This document shows positions 44,195 through 54,114 of a stretch of DNA of 64,000 nucleotides, in pieces (the stretch's first letter is position 1; every line of letters begins with the position of its first letter). This DNA is from Nocardia asteroides (GTDB taxonomy: Bacteria > Actinomycetota > Actinomycetes > Mycobacteriales > Mycobacteriaceae). Where the stretch lies: positions 4,454,001 through 4,518,000 of the forward strand of contig NZ_LR134352.1 of the NCBI RefSeq assembly GCF_900637185.1, in the 5' to 3' direction. The translations under genes were made by a program, and so were the position numbers. The notes beneath the pieces were generated by a model that saw only the letters and a program-made list of their open reading frames with translations, did not search any database and had not been told where the DNA came from.

Positions 44195-45060
44195 CGCTCG
44201 GCCTTCAGGTAGGCGATCGCGAGGGTGTTGAACAGCTCGGCTCGTTCCCACTGCGCCCAGTGACCGGTCCGCGCCAGCAGGTACAGATCGCAGTCGGGCA
44301 TGGTCTCGGCGAGCATCTTGCCCCCGGACGGCCGGTTGACCTTGTCGTCCTCGCCCCACACCACCAGCGTGGGGTGCGGCACCTTGCTCAGGCGCGAATC
44401 CCGGGTGAGGTCCATCCGGAAGAGCGTGCGCAGGGCGAACAAGCCGGAAGGCCGGCGCAACGGTGGGTGCGCGACGACCTCGGGTTCGATGCTGGCCCGG
44501 TAGCGCTCCTCGATCAGTTCGTCCGGCACTGTCGCACCGTCGTACACCAGGTACTCACGGATGAACCGGATGATCTTCTCGCGGCTGGGACCATCACCCC
44601 GGTAGTAGTTGAGAAGTTCCTGCAGGCCCTGGGTGGGCAGGGCGCGGGTCGAACCGACGCCGCCGGGGCCCATCAGGACCAGGCGACCGACCTTGCCCGG
44701 CCGGTCCATCGCCAGCCGCAGCGCCGCGGCACCGCCGTAGGAGTTGCCGATCAGGTGCGCCGAGTCGATCTTCAGGACGTCGAGGAACTCGCCGAGCACG
44801 CGCGCCAGGTAACCGAAGGGATCGGACTGGTCGAGGTATTTCGACGACCGGCCGTAGCCCGGCATGTCCAGCACGAGCACCCGGAAGTGCTCCGCCAGCG
44901 CCTCGATGTTGCGCGAGTAGTTCGACAGCCCGGTCGCGCCGGGGCCGCCGCCGTGCAGCAGCACGACCGCAGGTCCTGATCCGAACTCGGTGAAATAGAT
45001 CTCGCGGTCGCCGACCTGCACCGTCCGGCCGGTGTCGACTCCCTTGTCGATGCTTGTCAC
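44191..45060 (-). CDS. meta-cleavage-product hydrolase (MhpC/BphD/HsaD class)
   Basis: 289 residues, GTG 45060 with GGGAGG upstream. Alpha/beta hydrolase: LLHGGGPGATG (oxyanion loop typical of C-C hydrolases), nucleophile GNSYGG (Ser107), WGEDDKVN (Asp), RTGHWAQWE (His267). Cuts the ring-opened dienoate to 2-hydroxypentadienoate plus an acid. First gene of the six-gene operon; operator sites lie at 45081-45094 and 45124-45137, the first overlapping the promoter region. Confidence 0.94.
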   Translation of the reverse strand: MTSIDKGVDTGRTVQVGDREIYFTEFGSGPAVVLLHGGGPGATGLSNYSRNIEALAEHFRVLVLDMPGYGRSSKYLDQSDPFGYLARVLGEFLDVLKIDSAHLIGNSYGGAAALRLAMDRPGKVGRLVLMGPGGVGSTRALPTQGLQELLNYYRGDGPSREKIIRFIREYLVYDGATVPDELIEERYRASIEPEVVAHPPLRRPSGLFALRTLFRMDLTRDSRLSKVPHPTLVVWGEDDKVNRPSGGKMLAETMPDCDLYLLARTGHWAQWERAELFNTLAIAYLKAER

Positions 45061-45080
45061 GATGTACCTCCCAGTGAAGT

Positions 45081-45094
45081 TGATAATATCATCA
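45081..45094 (+). promoter_or_regulatory. operator motif site 1 (meta-cleavage operon)
   Basis: TGATAATATCATCA, full match to TGAYNNNNTCATCA. Located 21 bp before the hydrolase GTG, over the AT-rich -10 region of the leftward promoter, so binding should block transcription. Confidence 0.6.
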
Positions 45095-45123
45095 CATTCG
45101 ATTGATCCCTCGTCAAGCCATTC

Positions 45124-45137
45124 TGATGAAAAACTCA
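45124..45137 (-). promoter_or_regulatory. operator motif site 2 (near match)
   Basis: On the minus strand TGAGTTTTTCATCA, one mismatch to the motif. The surrounding CTGATGAAA...CTCAG has the same 16-bp outline as sites at 50963 and 55906. Confidence 0.45.
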
Positions 45138-45157
45138 GAACTGGACGGCGGCCGGCA

Positions 45158-46003
45158 CTACCCGAGCAGCGGTATCCGGCGCACGGTCTGGCGATCGAGC
45201 TCGACCTGCATCGCGTGGCGGACCCGCTCGGCGAACTCGGCGGCCGACTCCCCCGGCCTCGGCCGCATCGCGGGGAGCACCGCGGTCCGAATCTTGGTCG
45301 GCAGCGGGATGTAGGGCAGCAACCCCGCGATCCCGACAGTCAGGCCCCAGGGCAGCGACAGCGTCACCGGCAGGCGCTTGAGCCGCAGCGCCTTGTCGAG
45401 GCGGAGCCGGCGTGCGAGCCCGCGCCCGTCGGACAGGCAGATCAGCGATTCGCCTCCCCCCGACGTGACCACCGGAACAATCGGCACGGCCGCCTCGATC
45501 GCCAGCCGGGCGAAACCGGTCCGGCCGTCGAAGATGATCCGGTCGCGTTCACCCCACGACTTGAAGGCATCGACATCGCCACCCGGGAAGACGAGAACAT
45601 GCTCACCACGCCCGAGCGCCCGGCACGCGTTCTCCCCGGTCGCGGGCTCGGCACCCATCCTGGCCAGAATCGGGCCGAGCCCGATCACCCAGGCCAGGTG
45701 ATGCGTCAGCGTGATCACGCCCCGCGGATCTCCGATATGGGCGTAGGCCGAGCGCGCAGCCAGCACATTGAGGTCGAAGGCACCACCGAAGCCGTGGTTG
45801 GCCACGTACAGCACCGGCCCCGGGGGCGGCTCCAGCACGCCGCCGACCTCGTGGCGGTGGTACCACCGGAACACCCGGAGCAGGACTCGCACGATGACCG
45901 GCTCGGATCTCACCTGCCCGCCGCCCTGCGGCGATTCGTCGCACGGCCCATCGTGGAGCGGCTGAACACCACTGTCAGGCACTGTTTCTCGCTTCCCTTG
46001 CAT
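45158..46003 (-). CDS. lysophospholipid/glycerol acyltransferase-like protein
   Basis: 281 residues from ATG 46003; GTGs at 46027 and 45910 are alternatives and no start has a good ribosome site. Acyltransferase motifs: VANHGFGGAFDLN (NH...D), VFPGGDVDAFKSWGERDRI (in place of FPEG), VPIVPVV. This form resembles diacylglycerol/PlsC-like acyltransferases of mycolate actinobacteria. It transfers an acyl chain from acyl-CoA to a lipid acceptor at the membrane. It follows operator site 46112-46125, shared with the divergent double TetR. Confidence 0.8.
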   Translation of the reverse strand: MQGKRETVPDSGVQPLHDGPCDESPQGGGQVRSEPVIVRVLLRVFRWYHRHEVGGVLEPPPGPVLYVANHGFGGAFDLNVLAARSAYAHIGDPRGVITLTHHLAWVIGLGPILARMGAEPATGENACRALGRGEHVLVFPGGDVDAFKSWGERDRIIFDGRTGFARLAIEAAVPIVPVVTSGGGESLICLSDGRGLARRLRLDKALRLKRLPVTLSLPWGLTVGIAGLLPYIPLPTKIRTAVLPAMRPRPGESAAEFAERVRHAMQVELDRQTVRRIPLLG

Positions 46004-46111
46004 TGTGTCGCCGCCCGGGCAATCCACACATTTCGACGAATGACGAGATCTCGGATCCGGCGCCGCTGCCGAACCACCCCATCCCCCTCTTTCTTACGAA
46101 CACCACTATAT

Positions 46112-46125
46112 TGATGATGTGATCA
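46112..46125 (-). promoter_or_regulatory. operator motif site 3 (acyltransferase / double TetR)
   Basis: Minus strand TGATCACATCATCA, full match to TGAYNNNNTCATCA. Lies in the divergent promoter region, about 110 bp before the acyltransferase start and 130 bp before the double TetR start, consistent with autoregulation. Confidence 0.6.
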
Positions 46126-46256
46126 CTCTTGATTCACAACTCACCCAAATGTGAGCTGATCCACCTGGCCGGCCGAAAGGCACACCCGAACGGGCGAGGT
46201 AGACGCGGCGACGCCGGGCCTGGAGGCAGGGCGCCGGTAGGCCACACTGGGAGGCG

Positions 46257-47465
46257 ATGAGCACCAGCACCCCGGCCGGCCCGCCGATCCGCCGACGCCC
46301 CCGCGACCGCCGCGCCACCATCCTCACCGCGGCCGCCGACGCCTTCTCCCGAGCGGGCTACCACGGCACGTCCATGACCGATATCGCCGCCGCCGTCGGG
46401 ATTTCGTCGACGGCGCTGTATCGCCACTTCCGCAACAAACAGGAACTGCTGGGCTACTGCCTGATGTCGGGACTGGACGCGACGGTCGCCCGGCTGGACG
46501 CCGCAGCGGCCGAGGACGCGAGCGGACATCGGGTATTCGAGGAACTCGTCGCGATCGCTCTGGAACTGCGCGGGCTACCCCGGCTGTGGCAGCTCGAGTT
46601 CCGCAACCTCACCCCCGCGCACCGCTATTCGGTGCTGGTCCGCGCGGTTCGATTGACCGGCTACCTGCGCCGGGCGGTGCGTGCGCGGCGCCCGCAGCTA
46701 CCCGGTAGGGATGTCGAGCTGCTCAGCTGGTGCATCCTCTCGGTCGCGGTCAGCCCGTCGTATCACCGCCAGCGGTTGCCGATATCCACGTTCACCTCCG
46801 TGCTCGATGCCGCGATCCTGCGGCTTCTCACCACCGACCTGCCCCCGGGCGGAGCCGCGCTCCGGGCACCCCGGCCGCAGACGGCGCCGTCCCAGGCCGC
46901 GGAGTTCGAGCGTGCCGTCCGGCCCGAACGCCTCATCGGCGCCGCGGCACGGCTGTTCAACTCCCGCGGCTATGCCGCGGTGGGCATCGAGGACATCGGG
47001 GCCGCTGTCGGCGTGCGCGGTCCCGCGCTCTATCACCACTTCTCGAGCAAGGCCGACCTGCTGAACGAGATCATCGTGCGCAACGAGCAATGGATCGGCC
47101 TGTACACCGCCCGCGCATTGGCCGAGGGCCGTGACGCCCGGGAATCGGTACACCTGCTGATGGAATCGTTCGTCGGATTCGCGCTCGAACAACCGGACTT
47201 GCTCGGTACCACCGTCAGCGAGGTCGGGCACCTGCCGGACCCGCAGGCCACGCGCTACCGCCGGGTCCATCGCGACGGCGTCTTGAGCTGGGCCCGGCTG
47301 CTGCAGAGCGCCCGTGCCGAATTGACACCGCCGGAGGCCCGGATCCTCATCCAGGCGATCAGCACGGTCGTGATCGACGCGGTGCGCAATCCCCGCGCCC
47401 TCGGCCGCCAGAACCTCGCGGGTGCGCTGACAGCGATCGGCGACCGCATCGCACTGCACGACTGA
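46257..47465 (+). CDS. mce3R: tandem (double) TetR regulator, Mce3R-like
   Basis: 402 residues with two complete TetR halves: first helix-turn-helix ILTAAADAFSRAGYHG / IAAAVGISSTALYRHF (about 20-65), second LIGAAARLFNSRGYAA / IGAAVGVRGPALYHHF (about 225-270), each followed by a helical ligand domain. Mce3R of M. tuberculosis (about 406 residues) has the same two-in-one layout and represses lipid-transport and beta-oxidation genes. Here neighbours are an acyltransferase and a FadE. A single chain with two different reading heads can bind an asymmetric site, which fits the unequal halves of the TGAYNNNNTCATCA motif (inference). Confidence 0.85.
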   Translation: MSTSTPAGPPIRRRPRDRRATILTAAADAFSRAGYHGTSMTDIAAAVGISSTALYRHFRNKQELLGYCLMSGLDATVARLDAAAAEDASGHRVFEELVAIALELRGLPRLWQLEFRNLTPAHRYSVLVRAVRLTGYLRRAVRARRPQLPGRDVELLSWCILSVAVSPSYHRQRLPISTFTSVLDAAILRLLTTDLPPGGAALRAPRPQTAPSQAAEFERAVRPERLIGAAARLFNSRGYAAVGIEDIGAAVGVRGPALYHHFSSKADLLNEIIVRNEQWIGLYTARALAEGRDARESVHLLMESFVGFALEQPDLLGTTVSEVGHLPDPQATRYRRVHRDGVLSWARLLQSARAELTPPEARILIQAISTVVIDAVRNPRALGRQNLAGALTAIGDRIALHD

Positions 47466-47699
47466 CGACGACGCACTCTCAACATCGAATTTAGCTGTGA
47501 TCAACTTAGCTCGGCAGTACCAGATCCTGACATGGACTGCGAGACACCGCTCGGATCTATCGCCTTAGCGGCCAGTAACTTACGGTTGCGTAGCGCCTCG
47601 GCGCGCCATCACAATGGCCCACGGCGCGTATCTGATCTGCGCCCTCTCCACCTCACCTTCCGGTCGTCTCGAGACCGGACCATCGAAGGGACTGGGCCC

Positions 47700-49529
47700 G
47701 TGGGCCATTACAAGAGCAACGTCCGAGACCTCGAGTTCAACCTGCTGGAGGTCTTCGGCCTGGCCGACGTATTGCGTTCCGGCGCGTTCGGCGACCTCGA
47801 CGACGACACCGTGCGCACGATGCTCGCCGAGGCGGCCCGGATCGCCGAGGGGCCGGTGGCGGCCTCGTTCGCCGAAACCGACCGCAATCCACCGGAATTC
47901 GATCCATCGACCCACACCGTGCGACTACCGGAGGGGTTCAAGCACTCGGTTCGGGCGTGGCAGGACGCCGAATGGTGGCGTGTCGCGAAGTCCGAGGCCA
48001 TCGGCGGCATCGCGGCGCCGCGCATGCTGGCGTGGGCGATCAACGAACTGCTTCTGGGCGCCCAGCCCGCGGCGTACATGTACCTGACCGGGCCCGGCAT
48101 GGCCGATATCGTCGAGCGCATCGGTACCGACGAACAACGGCGCTGGGGCAGGCTCGCGGTCGAGAAGAAGTGGGGCGCGACGATGGTGCTGACGGAGCCG
48201 GACGCCGGTTCCGATGTCGGCGCAGGCCGCACCAAGGCCGTCGCGCAGGAGGACGGCTCCTGGCACATCGAGGGCGTCAAGCGGTTCATCACCTCGGCAG
48301 ATGCCGACGATTTGTCCGACAACATCATCCACCAGGTCCTGGCCCGCCCCGAGGGCGCGGGCCCGGGGACCAAGGGTTTGAGCCTGTTCCTGGTGCCGAA
48401 GTTCCATTTCGACTCCGAGACAGGAGAACTCGGTGATCGCAACGGCGTGTTCGTCACCAATGTCGAGCACAAGATGGGACTGAAGGCCTCGGCCACGTGT
48501 GAACTCACCTTCGGCGGCCACGGTGTGCCCGCCAAGGGCTGGCTGGTCGGCGAGGTGCACAACGGCATCGCGCAGATGTTCGAGGTCATCGAGGAAGCGC
48601 GCATGATGGTCGGCACCAAGGCCATCGCGACCCTGTCGACCGGTTACCTCAACGCCCTGGAATACGCCAAGACCCGCGTCCAGGGTTCCGACCTGACCCA
48701 GATCGCCGACAAGACCGCCCCGAAGGTGACCATCAGCCACCACCCGGATGTCCGCCGCTCGCTGATGATGCAGAAGGCCTACGCCGAAGGCCTACGCGCG
48801 ATCTACCTTTACACCGCCGCCCACCAGGACCCGGCCACCGCGCTGCACGTGTCGGGCGCCGATGCCGAGCTCGCCGCGCGGGTGAACGATCTGCTGCTCC
48901 CGATCGTCAAGGGTGTCGGCTCCGAGCGCGCCTACCAGTACCTGACCGACTCGCTGCAGACCTTCGGTGGCTCCGGCTTCCTGCAGGACTACCCGATCGA
49001 GCAGTACATCCGCGACGCCAAGATCGACTCGCTGTACGAGGGCACCACCGCCATCCAGGCGCAGGACTTCTTCTTCCGCAAGATCGCCCGCGACCGCGGT
49101 GTGGCCCTGGCCCACGTCGCCGAACAGGTCCGGGTATCCGCGCAGCCCGAAGCCGGGACGCCGGAGTTCAAGGTCGAACGCGCACTGTTGCTCACAGCGC
49201 TCGAGGACGTGCAGGCGATGACCGCCACGCTGACCCAGCACCTGCTCGCGGCCGCCGACAACGGCCGCGAGCTGTACAAGGTGGGGCTCGAGTCCGTGCG
49301 CTTCCTGCTCGCGGTCGGCGATCTGCTGATCGGATGGCGACTGCTGGCGGCCGCGGAGGTCGCCGCGGCGGCCCTACCCTCCGCCACCAAGGACCGCGAC
49401 CTCTACCAGGGCAAGATCGCAGTCGCGTCCTACTTCGCCAGAACCGTCCTGCCGAGGCTCAGCACCGACCGTGCGGTGATCTCCGACATCGATGCCGCCA
49501 TCATGGATCTCGACGTAGCCGCCTTCTGA
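47700..49529 (+). CDS. fadE5: acyl-CoA dehydrogenase, FadE5 type
   Basis: 609 residues from GTG 47700 (AAGGGA 8 nt upstream); the conserved FadE5 beginning [14 protein letters not shown] follows directly, so earlier in-frame starts are rejected. Middle domain [22 protein letters not shown] region, and the catalytic-base region [22 protein letters not shown]; a long C-terminal domain as in FadE5 (611 aa). It oxidises acyl-CoAs of broad chain length in beta-oxidation. Located after the double TetR by 234 bp. A GTC...GAGACC near-palindrome precedes its ribosome site. Confidence 0.92.
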   Translation: MGHYKSNVRDLEFNLLEVFGLADVLRSGAFGDLDDDTVRTMLAEAARIAEGPVAASFAETDRNPPEFDPSTHTVRLPEGFKHSVRAWQDAEWWRVAKSEAIGGIAAPRMLAWAINELLLGAQPAAYMYLTGPGMADIVERIGTDEQRRWGRLAVEKKWGATMVLTEPDAGSDVGAGRTKAVAQEDGSWHIEGVKRFITSADADDLSDNIIHQVLARPEGAGPGTKGLSLFLVPKFHFDSETGELGDRNGVFVTNVEHKMGLKASATCELTFGGHGVPAKGWLVGEVHNGIAQMFEVIEEARMMVGTKAIATLSTGYLNALEYAKTRVQGSDLTQIADKTAPKVTISHHPDVRRSLMMQKAYAEGLRAIYLYTAAHQDPATALHVSGADAELAARVNDLLLPIVKGVGSERAYQYLTDSLQTFGGSGFLQDYPIEQYIRDAKIDSLYEGTTAIQAQDFFFRKIARDRGVALAHVAEQVRVSAQPEAGTPEFKVERALLLTALEDVQAMTATLTQHLLAAADNGRELYKVGLESVRFLLAVGDLLIGWRLLAAAEVAAAALPSATKDRDLYQGKIAVASYFARTVLPRLSTDRAVISDIDAAIMDLDVAAF

Positions 49530-49534
49530 CGCCT

Positions 49535-49569
49535 GACCGGCGTCGACCGTGACATGGTCGACGCCGGTC
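49535..49569. terminator. bidirectional terminator hairpin
   Basis: Perfect 14-bp inverted repeat, GACCGGCGTCGACC (49535-49548) and its complement (49556-49569), 7-nt loop. Fills the 56-bp gap between the convergent FadE5 gene and the ABC-2/YhgE-like gene. Confidence 0.65.
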
Positions 49570-49585
49570 GGCAGCACCGGGTTCC

Positions 49586-50872
49586 CTACTTTCCGGCCGT
49601 CGAGACGGATCGTCGTTCCAGTCCCTTCCGGTCGTAGAAGCTGGTCGCGGCGAGGCCGATGACCAGCCCGATCAGCAAACCGAGCAGCGCCATCCACACC
49701 CCCTGCGCCAGACCCGAACTCGCTCGCGCGTCGTAGTAGAGGATCGCCCGGACCGCGATGAAGATCTGATGCATCGGCTCGAAGGTCGACAGCCACTCCA
49801 ACGGCCGCGGTGTCGCCTCGATCGGCACGGTGCCGCCCGCGGACGGCAGACCCAGGACGATGAACACGATGAGATTGATGAGCAGGCCGGCCGCGCCGAA
49901 GATCGCCAGGACAGACAGCGCGGTCACGCCGACCGCCACCATCGCGAGGATCCCGTAGAGGAACAGCATCGGCGCACGCTGGATCGACATCCCGAGCAGG
50001 GTCGCGACGGCCAGGTATATGCCGGACACCACCGGCGCGACGGCCACCAGGATGCCCCATTTGAGCAGCAGCGTTCGCACGCGCGAGATCGGCGTCGGCG
50101 GGTAGTGGACATACCAGGGCCCGTATTCGGTCGGCGCGAATCCCAGTGACGAGTCCACCATCGAGTGGATGATCATTGCGCCGGTGAATCCCGCGAGAAG
50201 TAGCAGCAGCGTGTAGAAGAACGCCGACAATCCCCCACCGGCGCCGTCGGGCAGGGTGCGGAACGGCACGACCACGACCGAGATGGGTTCGGCCAGACCG
50301 AGGCGGCTCACGCCGGAGAGCTGGGTAGCGGGCGCGTCCGAGGCCGACTGGAGCTCACCCTGGACCTGATCGAGCAGCTGGGCGCCCACCTCCCGATTGG
50401 CCGCGTCGGTCGCCTGGGTGGTGATGCGCAGCAGAATCTGCGTCGCGTAGGCTCCGGCGGCCGGGTTCGTTTCGACGGTGATGACGGGCCGCTCGACATC
50501 ACCGGGCACGACGCTGGCCGTGCCCAGGATCGACAGACGCTTGGTGAAGTCGCTCGGGATGACGACGGCGCCGTAGATGGTGCCGTTCAGCATCTCCCGA
50601 TGCAGCTCCGGCAGGCCCATCTGCCGTAGGTCGACCTTGTCGGCGGGAATCTGCTGTGCCATCGAGGCCGCGATCTGGTCACCCACGTTGACCTGCTGAC
50701 CTCCCACCACGTCGCCGACGTCGAGGTTGACCAGCCCGACCGGGAAATCGTGCAGGTTCTTCTCCGGGTCGACGATGTATCCCAGATACATGGTGGCCAG
50801 CAACGCCGCGAGCACCGCGAGCACCGCGCTGGGGCGCAGACACCTCGCCAGGTTGTTACCGGTGATCGCCAT
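49586..50872 (-). CDS. YhgE/Pip-like (DUF3533/ABC-2 type) membrane protein
   Basis: 428 residues from ATG 50872 (AAGGAG upstream). One N-terminal TM helix, a large extracytoplasmic domain (about 45-230; FPVGLVNLDVGDVVGGQ, YGAVVIPSDFTKRLS), then about five more TM helices and a basic tail (YDRKGLERRS). This is the layout of SNG1/YhgE proteins and of RND-/ABC-2-type export partners. It probably moves or positions an envelope lipid or drug. Operator at 50963-50976 lies upstream. Confidence 0.8.
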   Translation of the reverse strand: MAITGNNLARCLRPSAVLAVLAALLATMYLGYIVDPEKNLHDFPVGLVNLDVGDVVGGQQVNVGDQIAASMAQQIPADKVDLRQMGLPELHREMLNGTIYGAVVIPSDFTKRLSILGTASVVPGDVERPVITVETNPAAGAYATQILLRITTQATDAANREVGAQLLDQVQGELQSASDAPATQLSGVSRLGLAEPISVVVVPFRTLPDGAGGGLSAFFYTLLLLLAGFTGAMIIHSMVDSSLGFAPTEYGPWYVHYPPTPISRVRTLLLKWGILVAVAPVVSGIYLAVATLLGMSIQRAPMLFLYGILAMVAVGVTALSVLAIFGAAGLLINLIVFIVLGLPSAGGTVPIEATPRPLEWLSTFEPMHQIFIAVRAILYYDARASSGLAQGVWMALLGLLIGLVIGLAATSFYDRKGLERRSVSTAGK

Positions 50873-50962
50873 GCAACCGCTCCTTTGCTGACAGTTCGGC
50901 AACTTCGTCGCTACCCACCCGCCTGATCATCGGCCACTGCCTGATCGCAGGTCAAGCAATCC

Positions 50963-50976
50963 TGATGAAAAGATCA
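50963..50976 (-). promoter_or_regulatory. operator motif site 4 (YhgE-like gene)
   Basis: Minus strand TGATCTTTTCATCA, full match, framed as CTGAT...ATCAG. It covers the stop codon of the LmeA-like gene and lies 91 bp before the YhgE-like start. Confidence 0.55.
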
Positions 50977-51708
50977 GCATGTGTCGCCGGACGCCGGTAG
51001 AGCCGCACCGCCACCGCGGAGTTCGACCCGGATTCCCGAGTCGGTCACGGTCACCGACTGCGGCCGCAACCCCAGCGGATAGTCGCGAAGACTCTCCGCC
51101 AACAGGTCGGCGATTTCCGCCGCGAGCTGCGGCGGGACACCACGGGAGGAGACGATCTCGACGCGGATCACACCGTTGTCGACATAGGGACGCAGCCGCA
51201 CCGACACCACGCCGACAACCCCCGTGACATCGACCGTGCCGTCGGCGGCCGATGTCCTGACGTCGCCGGCCAGGCCGTGCAGCGTTCGCTCGATCGCGCC
51301 GGTGCTCCAGTCCACCCGCGCCTCGGAGCCGCTCACAGTGGCCGAGTCGTCCCCCTCCGCCATCGAGACGTCATGCAGCGTGGCGTGGACCGCCATATCG
51401 ACAGCGGGACCGAACTGCGCGTCGCCGCTGTCGACCGTCAGCTCCGGGATCCGCCGGTCGATCAGGCTCAGCACGACAGGTCGCAGACCGAGGTCCACCT
51501 CCACCGAGGAGCCGAGGTCGTCGCGCAGACCGGTAGTCAGGCAGCTCTCGATGCGGTTTCGCAGATACAGCTCGGCGGACGCGATCCCGATCGTCGCCAG
51601 CACGAGCGCGACGACGAGTCCGATCGCGGCACCTCGCGCGACTCGTCGGCGCGCACTCCGGACCGGGGCGTGATCACGATCGACGGGATCCAGCTCTCGC
51701 AGCTTCAT
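50974..51708 (-). CDS. LmeA-like (DUF2993) envelope protein
   Basis: 244 residues. Short basic cytoplasmic start, one TM helix (about 26-45, AAIGLVVALVLATIGIASA), then a DUF2993 domain: LRNRIESCLTTGLRDDLGSSVEV, RIPELTVDSGDAQFG, and GLRPQSVTVTDSGIRVELRG. LmeA of mycobacteria is a periplasmic lipid-binding protein needed for mannan elongation of lipomannan. In an operon-like order with the YhgE-like gene (gap 101 bp with an operator between). C-terminal Cys. Confidence 0.85.
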   Translation of the reverse strand: MKLRELDPVDRDHAPVRSARRRVARGAAIGLVVALVLATIGIASAELYLRNRIESCLTTGLRDDLGSSVEVDLGLRPVVLSLIDRRIPELTVDSGDAQFGPAVDMAVHATLHDVSMAEGDDSATVSGSEARVDWSTGAIERTLHGLAGDVRTSAADGTVDVTGVVGVVSVRLRPYVDNGVIRVEIVSSRGVPPQLAAEIADLLAESLRDYPLGLRPQSVTVTDSGIRVELRGGGAALPASGDTC

Positions 51709-51769
51709 ACATCCTTCTCCAGACTCCCCTGGCGAATCCCGGGGAACGACATGCCCTCCCGAACGTTAT

Positions 51770-51783
51770 TGACGAAATCATCA
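51770..51783 (+). promoter_or_regulatory. operator motif site 5 (LmeA-like gene)
   Basis: TGACGAAATCATCA, full match to TGAYNNNNTCATCA, 62 bp before the LmeA-like ATG and just past the histidine kinase stop. Confidence 0.6.
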
Positions 51784-51822
51784 TAGCTGACCGACTATGT
51801 CTCTTTGGGTGATGTCGCCCAC

Positions 51823-53151
51823 CTACCTACCGGAATCCGGGCAGGCCATCTCGACCGCGAGCCGCAGGCCACCGAGTCCGCCGGGCATCAGCTGCGCCCG
51901 GCCGCCGTGCAGTTCGGCCTGTTGCGCGACCAGCGAGAGCCCCAGGCCCGACCCTTCCCGCGCGGCGCCGGTGCCACGCCGGAACCGGGCGAACACCGCT
52001 GCCAGCTCGTCCTCGGGCAGACCGGAACCGTTGTCGTCGACCGCCAGCACCACCCGCCGCCCGGCCCGTCGCACCGAGATCTCGATCCGGGTGGCTCGAC
52101 CGTGGCGGACCGCATTGGTGATCGCGTTGTCGAGGATCAGCCGGACCCCGGCCGGCGAGCAGCGGCAGTCCACTCGGTCGTCACCGGTGACGACCAGCTG
52201 GATCTCCGGATGCAGACGTTCCGCGTCCGCGACCGCCAGGTAGGCGAGCTCGACGAGGTCGGCCGGTTCGTTCGCGTGCTCGGAGGTGAGCTCACCGGCG
52301 GCCAGCAGTTCCAATGCCACCAAGGTCGATTCCACCCGGCGGTGCTTTCGCAGCGCGTCGCCGAGGATCTCCGCGCGCGCTTCGGGTCCCATCTCGACAC
52401 CGCGCGCGATCTCGATATCGGTGCGGATCGCGGTGAGCGGGGTTCGCAGCTCATGGGCGGCCGAGTTCGCGAAGGTCCTGGCAGTCTCGAGCGCCGACAT
52501 CGTCCGCTGTTGCGAGGAATCGATGCGCGCGAGCATCGACCGGACAGCGGTGGTGAGTTGTTCGGCTTCCCGGATCCGGAACCACCCACCCATCTCGGGG
52601 AGCCGTGCACCCGCATCGATCCGGCGGGTCAGCTCGACCAGCGGCCGGATCGCCCGGCCACCGAGTATCCAGCCCAATCCCGATGCCACGGCGATCGCCG
52701 CCGCGCCGGCGAGGAGCACATGCCGACGCTGCTCACGGGTCACCGACTCCGCCGCGGACAACGGCGCGGCGACCGACACCGAGTGCGGGCCGATGGCCGA
52801 CCGTTCCACCTCCATCGTCTTGACGCGGTAGCCGGCATCGGCCATGACCACTGTCTGGTGCCCCGCGGGGAGGCGCGGAAGCTCGGTGGACGTGCTCGCC
52901 AGCACGGTGCCGTCGTGACGGAGGGTGATCGCGGCGACGCCACCGTCACTCAACCGGCCGATGAACAGCTGGGCTGTACCGACATTGGCTTCGACCAACC
53001 CGGTCATGAGGTCCAGCTGTTCATCGACATGCCGGATGTTGTTCCGCTCGATGGCGACGAACAGGAAGACCGCCAGCACTCCGACGACCAGGGTGGTCCC
53101 CGTCGCGGCGGCCACCGCCACTCGCGTTCGCAGCGAGAGCATCGCGTTCAC
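51823..53151 (-). CDS. two-component sensor histidine kinase (PrrB/MprB type)
   Basis: 442 residues from GTG 53151, whose GTGA overlaps the regulator's stop; GGAGGGG precedes. TM1 (about 12-33), extracytoplasmic sensor of about 110 residues, TM2 (about 145-165), HAMP, His[17 protein letters not shown] (His233), N box [12 protein letters not shown] boxes [10 protein letters not shown] and [10 protein letters not shown]. Orthodox kinase for the regulator at 53148-53915. The extracytoplasmic loop and envelope neighbours suggest cell-wall stress sensing (inference). Confidence 0.93.
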   Translation of the reverse strand: MNAMLSLRTRVAVAAATGTTLVVGVLAVFLFVAIERNNIRHVDEQLDLMTGLVEANVGTAQLFIGRLSDGGVAAITLRHDGTVLASTSTELPRLPAGHQTVVMADAGYRVKTMEVERSAIGPHSVSVAAPLSAAESVTREQRRHVLLAGAAAIAVASGLGWILGGRAIRPLVELTRRIDAGARLPEMGGWFRIREAEQLTTAVRSMLARIDSSQQRTMSALETARTFANSAAHELRTPLTAIRTDIEIARGVEMGPEARAEILGDALRKHRRVESTLVALELLAAGELTSEHANEPADLVELAYLAVADAERLHPEIQLVVTGDDRVDCRCSPAGVRLILDNAITNAVRHGRATRIEISVRRAGRRVVLAVDDNGSGLPEDELAAVFARFRRGTGAAREGSGLGLSLVAQQAELHGGRAQLMPGGLGGLRLAVEMACPDSGR

Positions 53152-53915
53152 GCCCCCTCCTCTCGGAGGACGAACCCGACCGCACGCACCGTGTGCAGGA
53201 GGCGAGGCGCGCCGTCGGCCTCGAGCTTGCGGCGAAGATGGCCGACGACGACGTCCACGACATTCGTCTGCGGCCGAAAGTCGTAGCCCCACACCGTCTC
53301 CAGCAGCCGGTCGCGCGTGACGACCGAGCCGCGATGGACGGCCAGCATGCTGATCACGTCGAATTCCCGGCGGGTCAGCGGGACCTCCCGGCCGTGCGCC
53401 GATACCAGCCGTGCCGGGAAGTCGATGCGCAGCGCACCCACGGTGACCGATTCCTGCGCGGCACTCCACCCGCTGCCGCGGCGGCGGAGCAGGGCATGCA
53501 ACCGCGCGGTCAGTTCGGCGAAGTCGAACGGCTTGGTCAGGTAGTCGTCGGCGCCGAGCTCCAGACCCTCGACTCGATCGGTCACCCGGGTGCGGCCGCT
53601 CAGCACACAGATGGGGATATCGCTGCCCAATGCCCGCAGCGCCGTGATGAAGGACAGGCCATCCAGGCCCGGCATCTCGATGTCGAGTACCACGACGTCG
53701 GGCAGGTACGTGCGGGTGGCCGACAACGCCGCCGCGCCCTCGGCCGCGACGCGCACCCCGAATCCGTGGAGTCGCAGGCCGCGTGCCAGCGATTCCCGCA
53801 CATCGACGTCGTCGTCGACGATCAGCACCGTCCCGCACGCACCAGCCTCAGCGCTGACCTCGTCGGCGTTCGCCTCGCGCGTCGGCGTCGCGCGCGTCGT
53901 GGTCGCCACGTTCAT
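53148..53915 (-). CDS. OmpR/PrrA-type response regulator
   Basis: 255 residues, ATG 53915 with AGGAAGGGG upstream. Receiver: [13 protein letters not shown], phospho-acceptor Asp78 in [18 protein letters not shown] lysine. Winged helix: [12 protein letters not shown]...[16 protein letters not shown]-terminal 25 residues are extra. Pairs with the downstream kinase. Very close in sequence to the orphan regulator at 58155-58874 (shared RALGSD.PIC.LS and LTARL.A.LRR stretches), so the two may come from a duplication. Confidence 0.94.
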   Translation of the reverse strand: MNVATTTRATPTREANADEVSAEAGACGTVLIVDDDVDVRESLARGLRLHGFGVRVAAEGAAALSATRTYLPDVVVLDIEMPGLDGLSFITALRALGSDIPICVLSGRTRVTDRVEGLELGADDYLTKPFDFAELTARLHALLRRRGSGWSAAQESVTVGALRIDFPARLVSAHGREVPLTRREFDVISMLAVHRGSVVTRDRLLETVWGYDFRPQTNVVDVVVGHLRRKLEADGAPRLLHTVRAVGFVLREEGA

Positions 53916-53998
53916 CCGAAGCCCCTTCCTCTGCTGGTCGGACAGGTTTCCTGTCGGAGGTCTACCGATTGCTTGAGAGTTCTCTGACGACGATTGAC

Positions 53999-54012
53999 TG
54001 ATCAGATCATCA
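53999..54012 (+). promoter_or_regulatory. operator motif site 6 (two-component system / cutinase)
   Basis: TGATCAGATCATCA, full match, in the 199-bp gap between the divergent response regulator and cutinase genes. TTGACT at 53994-53999 overlaps its left end. Confidence 0.6.
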
Positions 54013-54114
54013 TGCGTGACGGTTTATACCAGCAGTGAGTGTCATCGCCGATGACGCCGGTCACGCTCCTGCCGAGTCCATCCACCGACGCAGATCGACG
54101 AAAGGAGCAGACAC

